From Stentor coeruleus (Eukaryota > Ciliophora > Heterotrichea > Heterotrichida > Stentoridae): a DNA stretch of 64,000 nt. The position numbers and the translations under genes were made by a program. Where the stretch lies: assembly GCA_001970955.1 (NCBI GenBank), contig MPUH01000149.1, positions 30,595-94,594 on the forward strand, given 5' to 3'. Below are positions 30,052-40,259 of the stretch, one piece after another. Under the pieces are notes generated by a model. It was not told where the DNA came from. It worked only from the letters and a program-made list of their open reading frames with translations, and did no database searches. Position 1 is the stretch's first letter, and every line of letters begins with the position of its first letter.

Positions 30052-31209
30052 TTAATCTGATAAAGAATAATCTAATCTAAAACATATAGAATCACTATTT
30101 TGGCTAGGGAAATTTAATTCGATTGCTAAACTCATATCTTTATCAAACTGGTCTTCAGGTTCATCATACTCAGTATTCCCCCTTTGCAGTTCCACAAAGT
30201 TCGGTATTCCTAAGGAGGTGCTCCACTTTTGACTTTTTAAAAAATTCCCTGAACACCAAATTATACAAGCCCCAGCTTGCGTAATTACTGATACAATAGG
30301 ATAAACATGTGTATTTCTAGAGCCACAAATATGTGCTGCAGCTCCAAGTGGTGAATGCATATTTTTAGCCAAGCTAACATTAGATTCAATTTCAACAGTA
30401 TCAAACATCTGCAAAGAATGTGATCCAGTTTCCTGAGGACATGCTAAAACAAACCAAGTTTCCATATTAGGCACAGTAAAAAAACATGAAGCTACCCATC
30501 GTCTTTTTTCAATACAATCAAAAATTTCTTTATTCCTCACAAACTCATATGGTTTCTTAAGCTCAAATACCCTTAGCGCCCGATCTCGGGCGCTTAATAA
30601 AAACAAATTATTCCCATTACAAGCTAACTCACGTACTTCAGCTTGAAAAAACTCACTAACATCTTGTTTATAAAGTACTTCACATTGATAATTAAGCACA
30701 TAAAATATATAATTCATTGAAGCAAAAAGGACAATAAAATCACTATTAAAACACCCAAACCATTCAACAGCAATTTGATCTTGTTTTAAAGATACACTTT
30801 CATTTGTTTTTATATTATGAAGGACAATATCACAACGTCCATAAACAAGAATATAATCATTTTTTATATCCATACCTGTAGCTTTAAAATGAAAAGTTGT
30901 GTGACTGTCTTCTGAACCTTGAATTTGTAGTATATAAAAATTATTTGCATCAGTAAGGATAAATATTTCTTTATGGACCCATTTAGCTTTAAGAACACGA
31001 CCAGGTTTAGAAGGTTTATATCGCCAAACTATACTATGAGATAAAAAACTGTATATGAGGATATTCCCATTATTGCAACCTATAACAAGATATTCACCAC
31101 AAGGAGAGAATTCTGATACACAACACCCTTCACCTTTAGATATGATTTCTACACAAGAGTAAGGTTGTAGTCTTTCAGCTTTGGCTAAATTTATGTTCAT
31201 TCTTTCCAT
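30052..31209 (-). CDS. RBBP5/Swd1-like WD-repeat subunit of COMPASS histone methyltransferase
   Basis: A 385-residue beta-propeller protein. The N-terminal blade has SEFSPCGEYLVIGCNNGNI and IYSFLSHSIVW, matching the start of RBBP5. The diagnostic part is the C-terminal end: KWSTSLGIPNFVELQ followed by NTEYDEPEDQFD, matching the W-S-A-F-A-P-D-F-x-E-L and EYEERESEFD region of RBBP5/Swd1. RBBP5 is a core COMPASS/MLL subunit that, with WDR5 and ASH2L, stimulates H3K4 methylation in the nucleus. Metazoan RBBP5 is longer (about 540) because of a disordered tail that is short here. Intermediate blades are divergent. Confidence 0.8.
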   Translation of the reverse strand: MERMNINLAKAERLQPYSCVEIISKGEGCCVSEFSPCGEYLVIGCNNGNILIYSFLSHSIVWRYKPSKPGRVLKAKWVHKEIFILTDANNFYILQIQGSEDSHTTFHFKATGMDIKNDYILVYGRCDIVLHNIKTNESVSLKQDQIAVEWFGCFNSDFIVLFASMNYIFYVLNYQCEVLYKQDVSEFFQAEVRELACNGNNLFLLSARDRALRVFELKKPYEFVRNKEIFDCIEKRRWVASCFFTVPNMETWFVLACPQETGSHSLQMFDTVEIESNVSLAKNMHSPLGAAAHICGSRNTHVYPIVSVITQAGACIIWCSGNFLKSQKWSTSLGIPNFVELQRGNTEYDEPEDQFDKDMSLAIELNFPSQNSDSICFRLDYSLSD

Positions 31210-31362
31210 TTTTATATAAAAATTAAACTGTTGTTTAGGATTCTATGATATTTTAAAGCAAAAAGCATATTAACTATATAGANGTTGATTTTTATATAAA
31301 AATTAAACTGTTGTTTAGGATTCTATGATATTTTAAAGCAAAAAGCATATTAACTATATAGA
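31208..31362. repeat. N-centred 75-bp direct repeat (assembly artefact)
   Basis: Copy 1 (31208-31282) and copy 2 (31288-31362) are near-identical, with an N at 31283 and four extra bases between. It lies in the RBBP5/SAPS spacer. The true spacer is probably about 80 bp shorter. Confidence 0.8.
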
Positions 31363-31367
31363 GAGGA

Positions 31368-33209
31368 TTATAATGGCTCTAGATCATTGATTTCATCAAC
31401 TTTGACTTCTAAGCCCCAGTAATTCACATGGCTATAAGTTTTGTCAGCTTTTGGACTCCATGATGGGGATGTAGTCCTTATATACTGTCCTATAGGCGAA
31501 TCCTTTCTACCAGTCTCTTTACACTGATGTTCAGTCTCGATTTCCATATTTTTTTTCTCTTCATGCTTTACCTCTTCCTTCTCTAAATCATAAGTTTTAA
31601 TCTCTTCATTTGCTTTATGTTCCTCAATATCCATTTTCTTCTCTTCCTCATAAAATTTCTCCTCTTCTTCCTCAACCTTCTTCATCTCTTCATGAACTTT
31701 TTCCTCTTCTTCATCAATCTTTTTTTCTTCCTCATGAGCTTTTTCCTCTTCATCCTTAACCTTAACTTCCTCTTGATCTTTTTTCTCATCCGCAAAAACA
31801 GCTTCATGCCCAGAAACTTCTTCTATTTTTTTCTCAATAATTTCAGTAAGTATCTTAGCTTTTTCATTATCCCCATCATGATGTGTTGAAAATATAGGTG
31901 TAGGAATATTAGTATGAGGTGGTGGATTAGGTAAAGGTTGATTAATACTTTTATCATCATGTAAATCGCTTTCACTTGATGAACTTTCACATTTCTTAAG
32001 TTCCCCAAGTTGTTTATTTTCAAATATATTCCTAACTTCTAAGTAATCTTTAGAAAACTCATCCCATTTACTGACTTTAACGAGTTTTGATTTGATATCT
32101 TCACATTCTGAGTTTTTAAGGTAATTAGCGATTTTATTGATATACCCAAGGAAACCAAGTCGATGTTTTGGGTCAGGCATTAGGGCGTATTTGGTCATTT
32201 CATCTAAAAACCCTGAATCAAAGAGCATAGAGTTAATAAGATTAGGGTTTTTACTTGCTGCACATAGAAGAACTATACCTTCTACAATATTGTGAAGGAA
32301 AGAGTTCCAAGGCATAGCAAAGAAAATCTTTGTAATTGTCGTTAAAATGTGACTCTTGACAATAATCTCGCTATAATCCGTACTTTTATCTTTCAAAGCA
32401 AAACTTATCAACTCTATAATTTTCAGCTTACTTTCTCCTAATACCTCAAAAGCTTCTCTATAAGTCCCAAGTATTTTCTGTTCATTTGCCTTAGCAAGTT
32501 TATTGTTTATATCAACAATATATTTATCAAAACTCTTAAAAACTGGGTTTTCTGGTAAAATATTCGCAAGGCTGAATTTGAAATTCAATACAAAATAAGC
32601 TCTGATTATATTCGCCGCAGCTACAGATTGTATTAAAGAATCTGAGACTAAAAATAAAAAATATTCTTCAACATGAGCTGTAGTCATTATCTCAAACACT
32701 AAATCTTGCCAAGAATTTAAATCAGTCGCCCTTTGTAAAATCTCACTTAATATATACCCTGAAAAATACACACTTTGCTGATTAAGGTTTTTCATATTCT
32801 CAATGACCATATTTATCAAAGTTTTTCTTTCTTCTAAATACAAACTCGTCTGTGAGTTCTCAAAAGTAAGAATTTTCAAGACTATATCTACAATGCTTTT
32901 TGAATACAAATGTTGTGATAAAAGCTCAAAAACATTTTTTTCTTTAAAAAGCTCCATAGACCTATCAGAATTTTTGCTTATAAGCGCTTGAACTGCTTTA
33001 CTAAAATACCCTGACAAGGTTGAGTGTAAGGTTTTTTCTTTAAGGAATGAGAAGAGTTTATCGAATAAAGAAGGGGTATTGAAGATGGTTTCATGCAAAG
33101 GACTGGGTTCGGATAGCATCTCACATGCAATAAATGGGTGATTATGTGCACGTTTTGTATCAGCATCATTACTAGGGAATATTGTGATTAAATCGATTAG
33201 ATATTCCAT
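31368..33209 (-). CDS. SAPS-domain regulatory subunit of PP6/Sit4 phosphatase
   Basis: A 613-residue protein. The first ~390 residues match the SIT4-associated (SAPS) domain: HPFIACEMLS, FDKLFSFL, TLSGYFSKAVQALISK, YFLFLVSDS, IVEGIVLLCAASKNPNLI and LGFLGYINKIANYL, a helical ARM/HEAT-like repeat array. The C-terminal ~200 residues are a very acidic E/K coiled coil with an unusual EEEEK repeat. SAPS proteins bind the PP6 (Sit4) catalytic subunit and direct it to substrates. A PP2A catalytic subunit is also encoded in this window, but SAPS proteins normally pair with PP6. C-terminal sequence is low-complexity and lineage-specific. Confidence 0.82.
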   Translation of the reverse strand: MEYLIDLITIFPSNDADTKRAHNHPFIACEMLSEPSPLHETIFNTPSLFDKLFSFLKEKTLHSTLSGYFSKAVQALISKNSDRSMELFKEKNVFELLSQHLYSKSIVDIVLKILTFENSQTSLYLEERKTLINMVIENMKNLNQQSVYFSGYILSEILQRATDLNSWQDLVFEIMTTAHVEEYFLFLVSDSLIQSVAAANIIRAYFVLNFKFSLANILPENPVFKSFDKYIVDINNKLAKANEQKILGTYREAFEVLGESKLKIIELISFALKDKSTDYSEIIVKSHILTTITKIFFAMPWNSFLHNIVEGIVLLCAASKNPNLINSMLFDSGFLDEMTKYALMPDPKHRLGFLGYINKIANYLKNSECEDIKSKLVKVSKWDEFSKDYLEVRNIFENKQLGELKKCESSSSESDLHDDKSINQPLPNPPPHTNIPTPIFSTHHDGDNEKAKILTEIIEKKIEEVSGHEAVFADEKKDQEEVKVKDEEEKAHEEEKKIDEEEEKVHEEMKKVEEEEEKFYEEEKKMDIEEHKANEEIKTYDLEKEEVKHEEKKNMEIETEHQCKETGRKDSPIGQYIRTTSPSWSPKADKTYSHVNYWGLEVKVDEINDLEPL

Positions 33210-34164
33210 ACGCTCAGCATTTAGGCTAAATAAAGGTTACAAGTTCATGAGTTTAGGATTTTGATTCCTTGTCTCTTGAATCACATTTTCATCATTGAGT
33301 AATGACTGAGTTGTGGTTTCTTCTTGAGAAAGCAAGATTTCTAAGGAATGAGAATTCATTTGAAAACCACGGATCGCTGCCCAAAATGCACCAGTTAATT
33401 GCATTATTTATTATAAATGTGGATCAGACAACATTTATTATTTCTACCATATATGTTTTAGAAGGAAATATTGTTTGTAAAAGGTAATTGGAATGGGTTT
33501 GAGGATGGAAGTTTGATGTGGTTGATGGGTTGGATGAGGATTTTTTTGAAGAGTATGTGAAAATTATGGAAATTTTGGATTTGGTGGGAAAATTGGGTTG
33601 AAGAGGAGTGTGATTGTACGGATTAAAGGCCTTTTAAGTAAAGTTTAGGGTTTATTTTATGATTTGTTGAGTTTTTATGATTTTTTTGAGGGTTTAGGTA
33701 ATTTTTTATTTAATGTAGACTGATTTATCAAGATGAATTTTTTTATACTTTGATTAAGTTTCTCATATTTTTGACAAAAATTTATGTAAGAAAATATGAT
33801 TTACTGATACAAGAAATTGTATCTATTTTTAAGGTAACTACAAAAACTATAAAATTTGCAAAAAGCATTTTATCGTTAAATACATTCGCATAAACAAATC
33901 CAACACCTTAAATATATATCAAAAAACTTCAAAAATCATAAAAATGCATTAAAATCAGCTACCTCACAACAAAAACCTTCAAAAAATCAAAAAAAAATAT
34001 AAAAATTTCATCATTCTACTATAAAACCTCAATCCTCACATATAATCTTTGAATCCACCTTCCCATATTTTTTCATTCCCTAATAAAAAACCACCCCAAA
34101 TCATCTAAATGATATTTTATATTATGATTATCCCAAATCTCCCATATTTTCAGTTAGAATTTAA
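33210..34164. other. Divergent intergenic spacer
   Basis: A textbook switch: 33490-33740 is GT-rich and 33840-34160 AC-rich. It must contain promoters for the SAPS and EF-hand genes. The small ORF at 33302-33487 was not accepted. Confidence 0.5.
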
Positions 34165-35856
34165 ATGCTAAGTAGAGAATCTCAAAAGAACCTAGCGGAA
34201 TTGATAATGAAGATCATAGAAGGTGAGAATAAAGTTGAAATACTAAGAAAATGCTTATGCGAGAATTATGAATTCTCCCCTTATGTACTTTTTAAAAACT
34301 TATGCAAAGTTTATCCAGATTCAATGCTCCCTAAAGACATTAAGGATTTTTTACAACAAAACAATGAAGAAGTTTCAGATCAAGATGTTTATTTGCTTGT
34401 AAGACAATATTCAAGTTTACAGAATGGAAGACTTAACGAGGAAGATTTTTCACATTTTGTTTTAACTTCTACTAATGAAACTTTACCTTCATTAGTAGTA
34501 CAGAGATTTCATGTTAAAGATTTAAAACCTGGTGTCAGGTTTAGTTTTATATCTTTGTTAAAAGAAGAACTGAGACTACAAAGAGAAGTAGAAGCAAGTA
34601 AGGTCAAGCTTTTCCAAGACTCAGATTTCAGCCTCTGGAAAGCATTTGAGCATCTAAACTCAGGAAGCAAAGGCTACATATCCGAAGAAGATTTCACTGA
34701 TTTCATTCAAAAAAGCGGAAGATTTATTGGAGCTACAGACTATGATGCTTTAATGCGTCGAATTGACCTCGAAGATGACCTAGTAATCAGTTATAATGAA
34801 TTTTTAGAAGCATTACTACCTTTACAAATCCCAGGACCAAAAGACAAATCCCAAAACCTTATCGAAAAAAGTGAAGCCTCAGAAAAACTCAGCATCCAAG
34901 CCAACAAATCCAGCGACAAAAACAGTGAAAAACCTTTGAAAAAAGACCAGTTCGAACAAAGTTCAAAAGATTTTGAAGAAGAACTTGAAAACCAGTCCCA
35001 AAAACGTTCTCAAAACGAAGAACCTGATCATCAAAGCAATAAAGAAGATACAAACCCTGAGCAAGACATAATAGATAAACCATTAGACTCTGAAGACTTA
35101 GAAAACAGCCCAAGATTTAATAATTCCCATGAAGATATAGACGAAAACTATGAAAGTTCAGAAAAATATAACTCAAGTGGGAAAAAAAGACAGCCTCAAA
35201 GGCACAAAACAGCTGAAATTGCTGGAAAAATCGGTGAACTCCTTATTGTTCTCTTAGACAACCATCGTAAACTTGAATTCGCTAGACAAAACCTGGCAAT
35301 TCAAGACAATTTTTCATTATCTCAAGCTTTTAAAATCATAAGCAAAGATGAAAACGAAATTGTATCTCCTTATGAAATAAGCAAATTCTTAGAGGAATTG
35401 AATATTTCTTGCAATAAAGATGTGGTTTTAAGTTTAGTAAAAAAACTTAGCTCAAAAGATGAACCTCATATTGGAATACAAGAATTAAGTAAACTTGTTT
35501 TACCAGAAGATGAGGAATATAGAGAACTTATACAAATAGAATCTGATGAACCTATAAGTCAAAATACTTTTGAGAGGTTTAGAGAATTATGGGAAGTTGT
35601 AGTGATAAATGAAGATAAGATTATTCAAGTTTATGAGTTGATTGGGGAAATTAATGAAGAGGAAGCCAAAGAAGTATTTGCAATTATTGATACTGATGAT
35701 GATGGAGAAGTTAATTCTGAAGATCTTAAACATTTTTTGAAAAATCATGGAAGGAATGTTTCTGAGAAAGATAGGAGGAGTTTTATTAAGAGCTGTTCTG
35801 GGGAGTCAGATACTATTTACTTTGGAGATTTCAAAAAATTACTTAGTTTAAGTTAA
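34165..35856 (+). CDS. Multi-EF-hand calcium-binding protein
   Basis: A 563-residue protein with several EF-hand units. One near residues 167-187 (NSGSKGYISEEDF) and one near 202-220 (DLEDDLVISYNEF) are degenerate. The near-C-terminal unit DTDDDGEVNSEDLKHFL (about 512-528) is a canonical calcium loop. The central segment (about 230-345) is a disordered acidic/polar linker rich in S, E, N, Q. The repeated FDFSL..AF / FSLWKAFEHL helices indicate paired EF lobes, and the first ~130 residues resemble another pair. Probably a calcium-regulated structural or contractile protein; partner unknown. It lies 68 bp before the PX gene, in the same direction. Confidence 0.75.
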   Translation: MLSRESQKNLAELIMKIIEGENKVEILRKCLCENYEFSPYVLFKNLCKVYPDSMLPKDIKDFLQQNNEEVSDQDVYLLVRQYSSLQNGRLNEEDFSHFVLTSTNETLPSLVVQRFHVKDLKPGVRFSFISLLKEELRLQREVEASKVKLFQDSDFSLWKAFEHLNSGSKGYISEEDFTDFIQKSGRFIGATDYDALMRRIDLEDDLVISYNEFLEALLPLQIPGPKDKSQNLIEKSEASEKLSIQANKSSDKNSEKPLKKDQFEQSSKDFEEELENQSQKRSQNEEPDHQSNKEDTNPEQDIIDKPLDSEDLENSPRFNNSHEDIDENYESSEKYNSSGKKRQPQRHKTAEIAGKIGELLIVLLDNHRKLEFARQNLAIQDNFSLSQAFKIISKDENEIVSPYEISKFLEELNISCNKDVVLSLVKKLSSKDEPHIGIQELSKLVLPEDEEYRELIQIESDEPISQNTFERFRELWEVVVINEDKIIQVYELIGEINEEEAKEVFAIIDTDDDGEVNSEDLKHFLKNHGRNVSEKDRRSFIKSCSGESDTIYFGDFKKLLSLS

Positions 35857-35924
35857 TAAGTTTTTAGATTCCTTTGGGAGAAATTATATGTTTTTTAAAT
35901 CATATGTGGATATGTTATACATAA

Positions 35925-36756
35925 ATGGCTCTATTAATTAAAGTAACAGATTACGACGACCTACGTGGGCATGTCGAATACACAGTAGAAGTTCGTGATC
36001 TAACAGGGGAAAGTTGGTGTTTTAAACGTAGATACTCAGCTTTGCGTTTTTTCCATGAACTAATCAAAAAGTCAGAAAAACGTGTGCCAAACTTCCCCCC
36101 AAAGAAACTCTTTGGGAACTTAAACCCAGATTTTCTTGAAAACAGAAGAAAGCAAATTGAGCAATATTTCAATGCTTTAGTACATATTCCTGAAATATTA
36201 CATTCTTCAGCTTTCAAGGATTTCATTAAGCCTTTTGATAAAGCACCTATTATAAGAAATAAGAAGAACCAAAAAAAAATTTTTACAAAAGAAACAACTG
36301 ATGCTATAGCTACAGCTGTTGGAAAACTTGTTGATGAAGCTAATTTAGAATTTGTTGACTTATCTCCGTTTATTCCAGCTCCTGAAGATTTGATAATAAA
36401 GGTTCATGATGAGTATTTNAGCTCCTGAAGATTTGATAATAAAGGTTCATGATGAGTATTTAGGAGCTTTGTTGAATATTAGCTTGCCATTTCCTGGGGT
36501 TGCTCCAAAAGTCATACCAGAAAACGCTAATAAACTACTCAAAGGCAAATGCGACTTTAAAAAGTTCCCGCTANTAGGAGCTTTGTTGAATATTAGCTTG
36601 CCATTTCCTGGGGTTGCTCCAAAAGTCATACCAGAAAATGCTAATAAACTACTCAAAGGCAAATGCGACTTTAAAAAGTTCCCGCTGGTTTTCCATGAAT
36701 GCTTAGATATACTGAAAACAAAAAACTCCAAGGCTGAAATTTTCATAGAATATTAA
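35925..36756 (+). CDS. PX-domain phosphoinositide-binding protein (broken by two assembly joins)
   Basis: The PX domain is intact near the start (about 1-110): RRYSALRFFHELIKKS with the R-Y-S motif, FPPKKLFGN and RRKQIEQYFNALV. PX domains bind PtdIns(3)P on endosomes. Two N-centred duplications follow: 36377-36461, which shifts the frame by 1, and 36461-36686, which is in frame. Removing 36419-36461 and 36573-36686 restores a single frame of 225 codons (224 residues) ending at TAA 36754-36756. The C-terminal ~100 residues are conserved-looking but unassigned. Likely an endosomal sorting factor. The gene itself is not a pseudogene. Confidence 0.8.
36377..36461. repeat. N-centred exact 42-bp direct repeat inside the PX gene (assembly artefact)
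   Basis: 36377-36418 and 36420-36461 are identical around N 36419. The extra 43 bases shift the reading frame. Confidence 0.88.
36461..36686. repeat. N-centred 112-bp direct repeat inside the PX gene (assembly artefact)
   Basis: Copy 1 (36461-36572) and copy 2 (36575-36686) flank N 36574 and differ by one C/T change near the middle. The duplication is in frame, so it would falsely add 38 codons. Confidence 0.85.
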
Positions 36757-37031
36757 CTGTGGATTAATTATAGGAATAGTTTTTATTATTCTGCTTATAA
36801 AAGGAGATGAAATCTAATAATCTGACTAATAGTTTGCTAAAAAAAAATATTATAATGCTATTATTAAAAATACTAGTATTAGTCCAAAGGATAAATTGAA
36901 CTTATGAAGTCACAAATGAAAAAAACTCAACAATAAATGCAATATAAAAAACTTTTATAAAGGATCAATGATAGTATTATTTATAAGGTTTTCTATATAT
37001 CTTTTGAAGAGTATCTTTTATTTTTATAAAA

Positions 37032-37568
37032 ATGAATAAAGATTTTGAAGCTCTGGCAAATCCTTGTTCAAAAACTCGTCTCAGCAATCGATTGAGCTTT
37101 AAAAAATCTCGTTTTACAGCTTCGGATTATGAAATCCTATCAGATCTTGAAAAACTTAAATATTTTTCATCGAAAATTGATATGGTAAAGGAAAATATTG
37201 ATACTTCACTTGGGCAAATGCCTTATAAGCGTAAAAGATCTGTGAAAATTGAAGATAACAAACCAGAAACTGCTGAAAATGAAGCTATTTCAGCTCTTGC
37301 TCACCTTATGGTTTGCAAAAATCAGAAAAAAACACGAAAAGACCCATTGAAAGATTCTGAAAATAAGGTGCAGGAAGGGAATTCTCAAGAAAAAAGCGAG
37401 GTTATAAAGACTGAAGATACGAGTTTATCAGTTGTAGCGGTTAATATTTGTAAAAATGTAATGATAAATTCGTTTAGCCAGATCGTCTCAGGAGTTATCA
37501 TAAATAAAAAAACAAAAAACCATGTAGAGATTGCTTGGATAACTCAAAAACTTAAAGTCTCTCTGTAA
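37032..37568 (+). CDS. Hypothetical basic protein
   Basis: A 178-residue hydrophilic protein with a K/R-rich middle (KRKRSVK at about 68, possible nuclear signal) and a more hydrophobic C-terminal third. No family recognised. The clean frame and C-rich to G-rich composition trend like its neighbours support a real gene. Confidence 0.5.
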   Translation: MNKDFEALANPCSKTRLSNRLSFKKSRFTASDYEILSDLEKLKYFSSKIDMVKENIDTSLGQMPYKRKRSVKIEDNKPETAENEAISALAHLMVCKNQKKTRKDPLKDSENKVQEGNSQEKSEVIKTEDTSLSVVAVNICKNVMINSFSQIVSGVIINKKTKNHVEIAWITQKLKVSL

Positions 37569-37712
37569 AGTAATAGTTTTGTAATTTGTATAATAAATTT
37601 TAAATAATTTCCTATTTTATTATCTTTATCAATCCACATAATAAAAACCATCCAAATAATCACATTAAAAATCATCAAAAATTTTATTATAAAACTCTCA
37701 AATCTAATTACT

Positions 37713-38384
37713 TTATCCTTTAGGCAAAGGAAACTCTTGAAACAATTTCAAAGCTGAAGATAATGAACTATTCTGTTGATATTCCCCAGAAGTTTTCCTA
37801 CCCTTAACCACTTTCTTAGGACTCAATTCTGTCCCTGCGCTATTATCTTTATAATTTTCCAATATTTTCAATCTTTTTTCCAATGCCCCATTTCTGCTTT
37901 GCAAATAATTTTTTTCATATTCAACCATAGTCAACTGGTCTTTAACATCTTGAAAATTTTCTTCAAGACGTTTTTTATCTTTTTCAAGCTCATCAATTTT
38001 TAGTTTACAGTCTTTAAGTTCTTTTTTCTCAGCTTTTTCCATGTTGTAGATTTTGATTTGAGAATCTTGGAATTTCTGTTCAAGAGCTTTATTTAAAAAC
38101 TGCATATGTTGTAATTGTAGACTGAGTTCTTCGATATCAGTGTTTTTGAGAAGGTTTTTAAGATCAGAATTAGATTTTTCTAGACGAGATATTTCTGCGT
38201 CACGTGCTTTGCATGCTGCTGCAAGTTTTGATAATTTTACTTCTGCGTTTGATAGTTTAACGAGTATTTCTCGAGACTCGTTGCTCTCGATCTTACTGAT
38301 TTCGTCGAGAAATGGAGGATTAAACATTGGCCCTTGGACTGAAAAATCAGCCATACCTGAATAGTCTAGATCTAAAGTGTCCAT
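37713..38384 (-). CDS. Coiled-coil protein, unknown function
   Basis: A 223-residue protein. Residues about 28-178 form a long coiled coil (LSNAEVKLSKLAAACKARD, then LEKDKKRLEENFQDVKD), rich in K, E, L. The N-terminus is short and non-helical; the C-terminus (about 185-223) is polar with a KKVVKGRK basic patch. It converges on the 37.0-kb gene with a 144-bp gap. No family assigned. Confidence 0.6.
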   Translation of the reverse strand: MDTLDLDYSGMADFSVQGPMFNPPFLDEISKIESNESREILVKLSNAEVKLSKLAAACKARDAEISRLEKSNSDLKNLLKNTDIEELSLQLQHMQFLNKALEQKFQDSQIKIYNMEKAEKKELKDCKLKIDELEKDKKRLEENFQDVKDQLTMVEYEKNYLQSRNGALEKRLKILENYKDNSAGTELSPKKVVKGRKTSGEYQQNSSLSSALKLFQEFPLPKG

Positions 38385-39051
38385 TGCAAGTTTATAATAT
38401 TATATAACAGCAGAGATAAAATTTTGATTAGAAGAAATGTGTAATATTATTATATCGAAAAAGACAGGTTTTGCATCGGCAACCAATAAATTAATGCAAA
38501 AGTTGACCGTTCTGCAAAATTTTCTATAATTCAATCACTGATATCTAAAACAACTAGAACCATTTCCTCGATGCTTATCATAGATTCCATTATCATTTTC
38601 ATACTTATCACATACTTTTTAACATATAAAATATCAAAGTTCAAATTAAAATATTATACTCTAAATATCCACCATTCCACACATTTTATACCCATCCTAA
38701 CTCATATGTATTTATTTTCCAAATTTTTTTCTATCCATACCTTTGACTTGATTTATAAAGATTAGAGGTTATAATAACCAACTCTCTAAGATTAAGAAAA
38801 TATTCAACTCTATACCCAATGTTTGTTTCTAGTAATTTTATAAATTTTAATCATTAAATTCTAAAACATATCAAAAAAGTGGCATCATCAGCATTACTGC
38901 TCAACCTAAACTAATCAAACCAGTCAATCATACAAAAGTCTTAATCCTAAATTTTTGCCACACTTTCTACAATCATAAAACTATCCCGACACATTTTTTT
39001 ATTAATCCGAACTTCACAAATACCTAAGATTCCACACTATTTCTAATAAAA
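38385..39051. other. Divergent intergenic spacer
   Basis: G-rich just after the minus gene start, then C/A-rich from about 38.5 kb. The ORF at 38571-38765 is I/F/T-rich and not convincing. Confidence 0.45.
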
Positions 39052-39977
39052 ATGGAAACTCAAGGTCAAAGTATTTCATCCATGGTTGACCAGTCTCTTG
39101 TCACTCAACTCATCGAAATGGGTTTTTCTAAAAACGTATCAGAAAAATCTATTTTCCTAACTCAAGCCAAGAGCGTCGAACCAGCTATGGACTGGATATC
39201 CGAGCACCAAGGTGATCCTGATTTTGAAGAGGAATTACAGATTATCCAAGGTCTAACACCATCATCCATGACCTCAGAAGAAGCTCAAGCACGAGCAAGA
39301 GACCTTCAACTAAAACTCAAACAAGATCGAGAAAAAAAAGATAAAGAACTTGAGCTTCAAAGAGAAAAAGATCGTATCAGAACAAATAAAGAACTTTCTG
39401 AAGCTAAAGCTAAATTTGAAGAACAAGAAAGGAAAAGGGCAATTGATGAACAAATGAGACAGAAAAAAAAAGTTCAAAATGAACTCAAAGATCAACAGGA
39501 AATTTTAAGAAGGGAAAAAGAAGAGAGATTTGGTAAGAAATTTTCTGTGAATGAAGAAGAAAAACCACCTGAAGAAAGAATTAATGGTGCATTAAAAGCT
39601 ATTAAGACTTTACATCCTAATTACAGAAATCCAGGTGTTGCTAAGACTTGTATGATAACTTTGAGAGCTTATACGAGTAATATATTGAAAAACCCAGAAG
39701 AAGCAAAGTTTAGAAGTATTAAAGCTGATAATAAAGCTTTTCAGGATAGAGTTGCTAAGGTCACAGGAGGGATAAATTATTTGAAAGCGGTNAGGATAGA
39801 GTTGCTAAGGTCACAGGAGGGATAAATTATTTGAAAGCGGTAGGATTTGTGGAAAATTCAGGGATTTATATATTTCAGACCTCTGATTTCGCGATATTGC
39901 AAATAGGTTTGGGTTTTTTATATGAAAATAATAGGTTTATTAGAAAAATATATGCAAATCGGCCTGAAGCTCCTTGA
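39052..39977 (+). CDS. UBA-PUB domain protein, putative p97/Cdc48 adaptor (broken by an assembly join)
   Basis: A UBA domain at about 12-52 (LVTQLIEMGFSKNVSEKSI with the MGF loop) binds ubiquitin. A charged coiled coil (about 75-170) follows. The C-terminal PUB/PUG domain begins ERINGALKAIKTLHPNY and continues TLRAYTSNILKNPEEAKFRSI; PUB domains bind the p97/Cdc48 C-terminus. The N at 39792 and duplicated 39793-39841 shift the frame. Resuming at 39842 gives GFVENSGIYIF..., ending at TGA 39975-39977, 291 residues in all. The domain pair resembles plant and protist UBA-PUG proteins in ubiquitin-linked protein quality control. Confidence 0.82.
39743..39841. repeat. N-centred exact 49-bp direct repeat inside the UBA-PUB gene (assembly artefact)
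   Basis: 39743-39791 and 39793-39841 are identical around N 39792; 50 extra bases break the frame in the PUB domain. Confidence 0.88.
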
Positions 39978-40259
39978 CGAATACATTTCTACCTTAGAGA
40001 ATTAATAAAGGAACCTTTTATTGCAGATTTTGTTTGGATCTACCAGAAGTAAAGTAGTTGAGGAATATTTACTTGAGGATTTTATATCAATCTAGAGAGT
40101 TGTCTATTATTTTATATTAATCATCAAACTTCAGGATTAAATTTTTTTTACTCTTCAAAACTAGTAAACACAAAAGTTCCTTTTCCAGTCAAAACCTTTT
40201 ACCCCACTTCTTTAACTGAAAAGGGACTTTAAACCTTAATTTTAGCTTAAACCATTATT

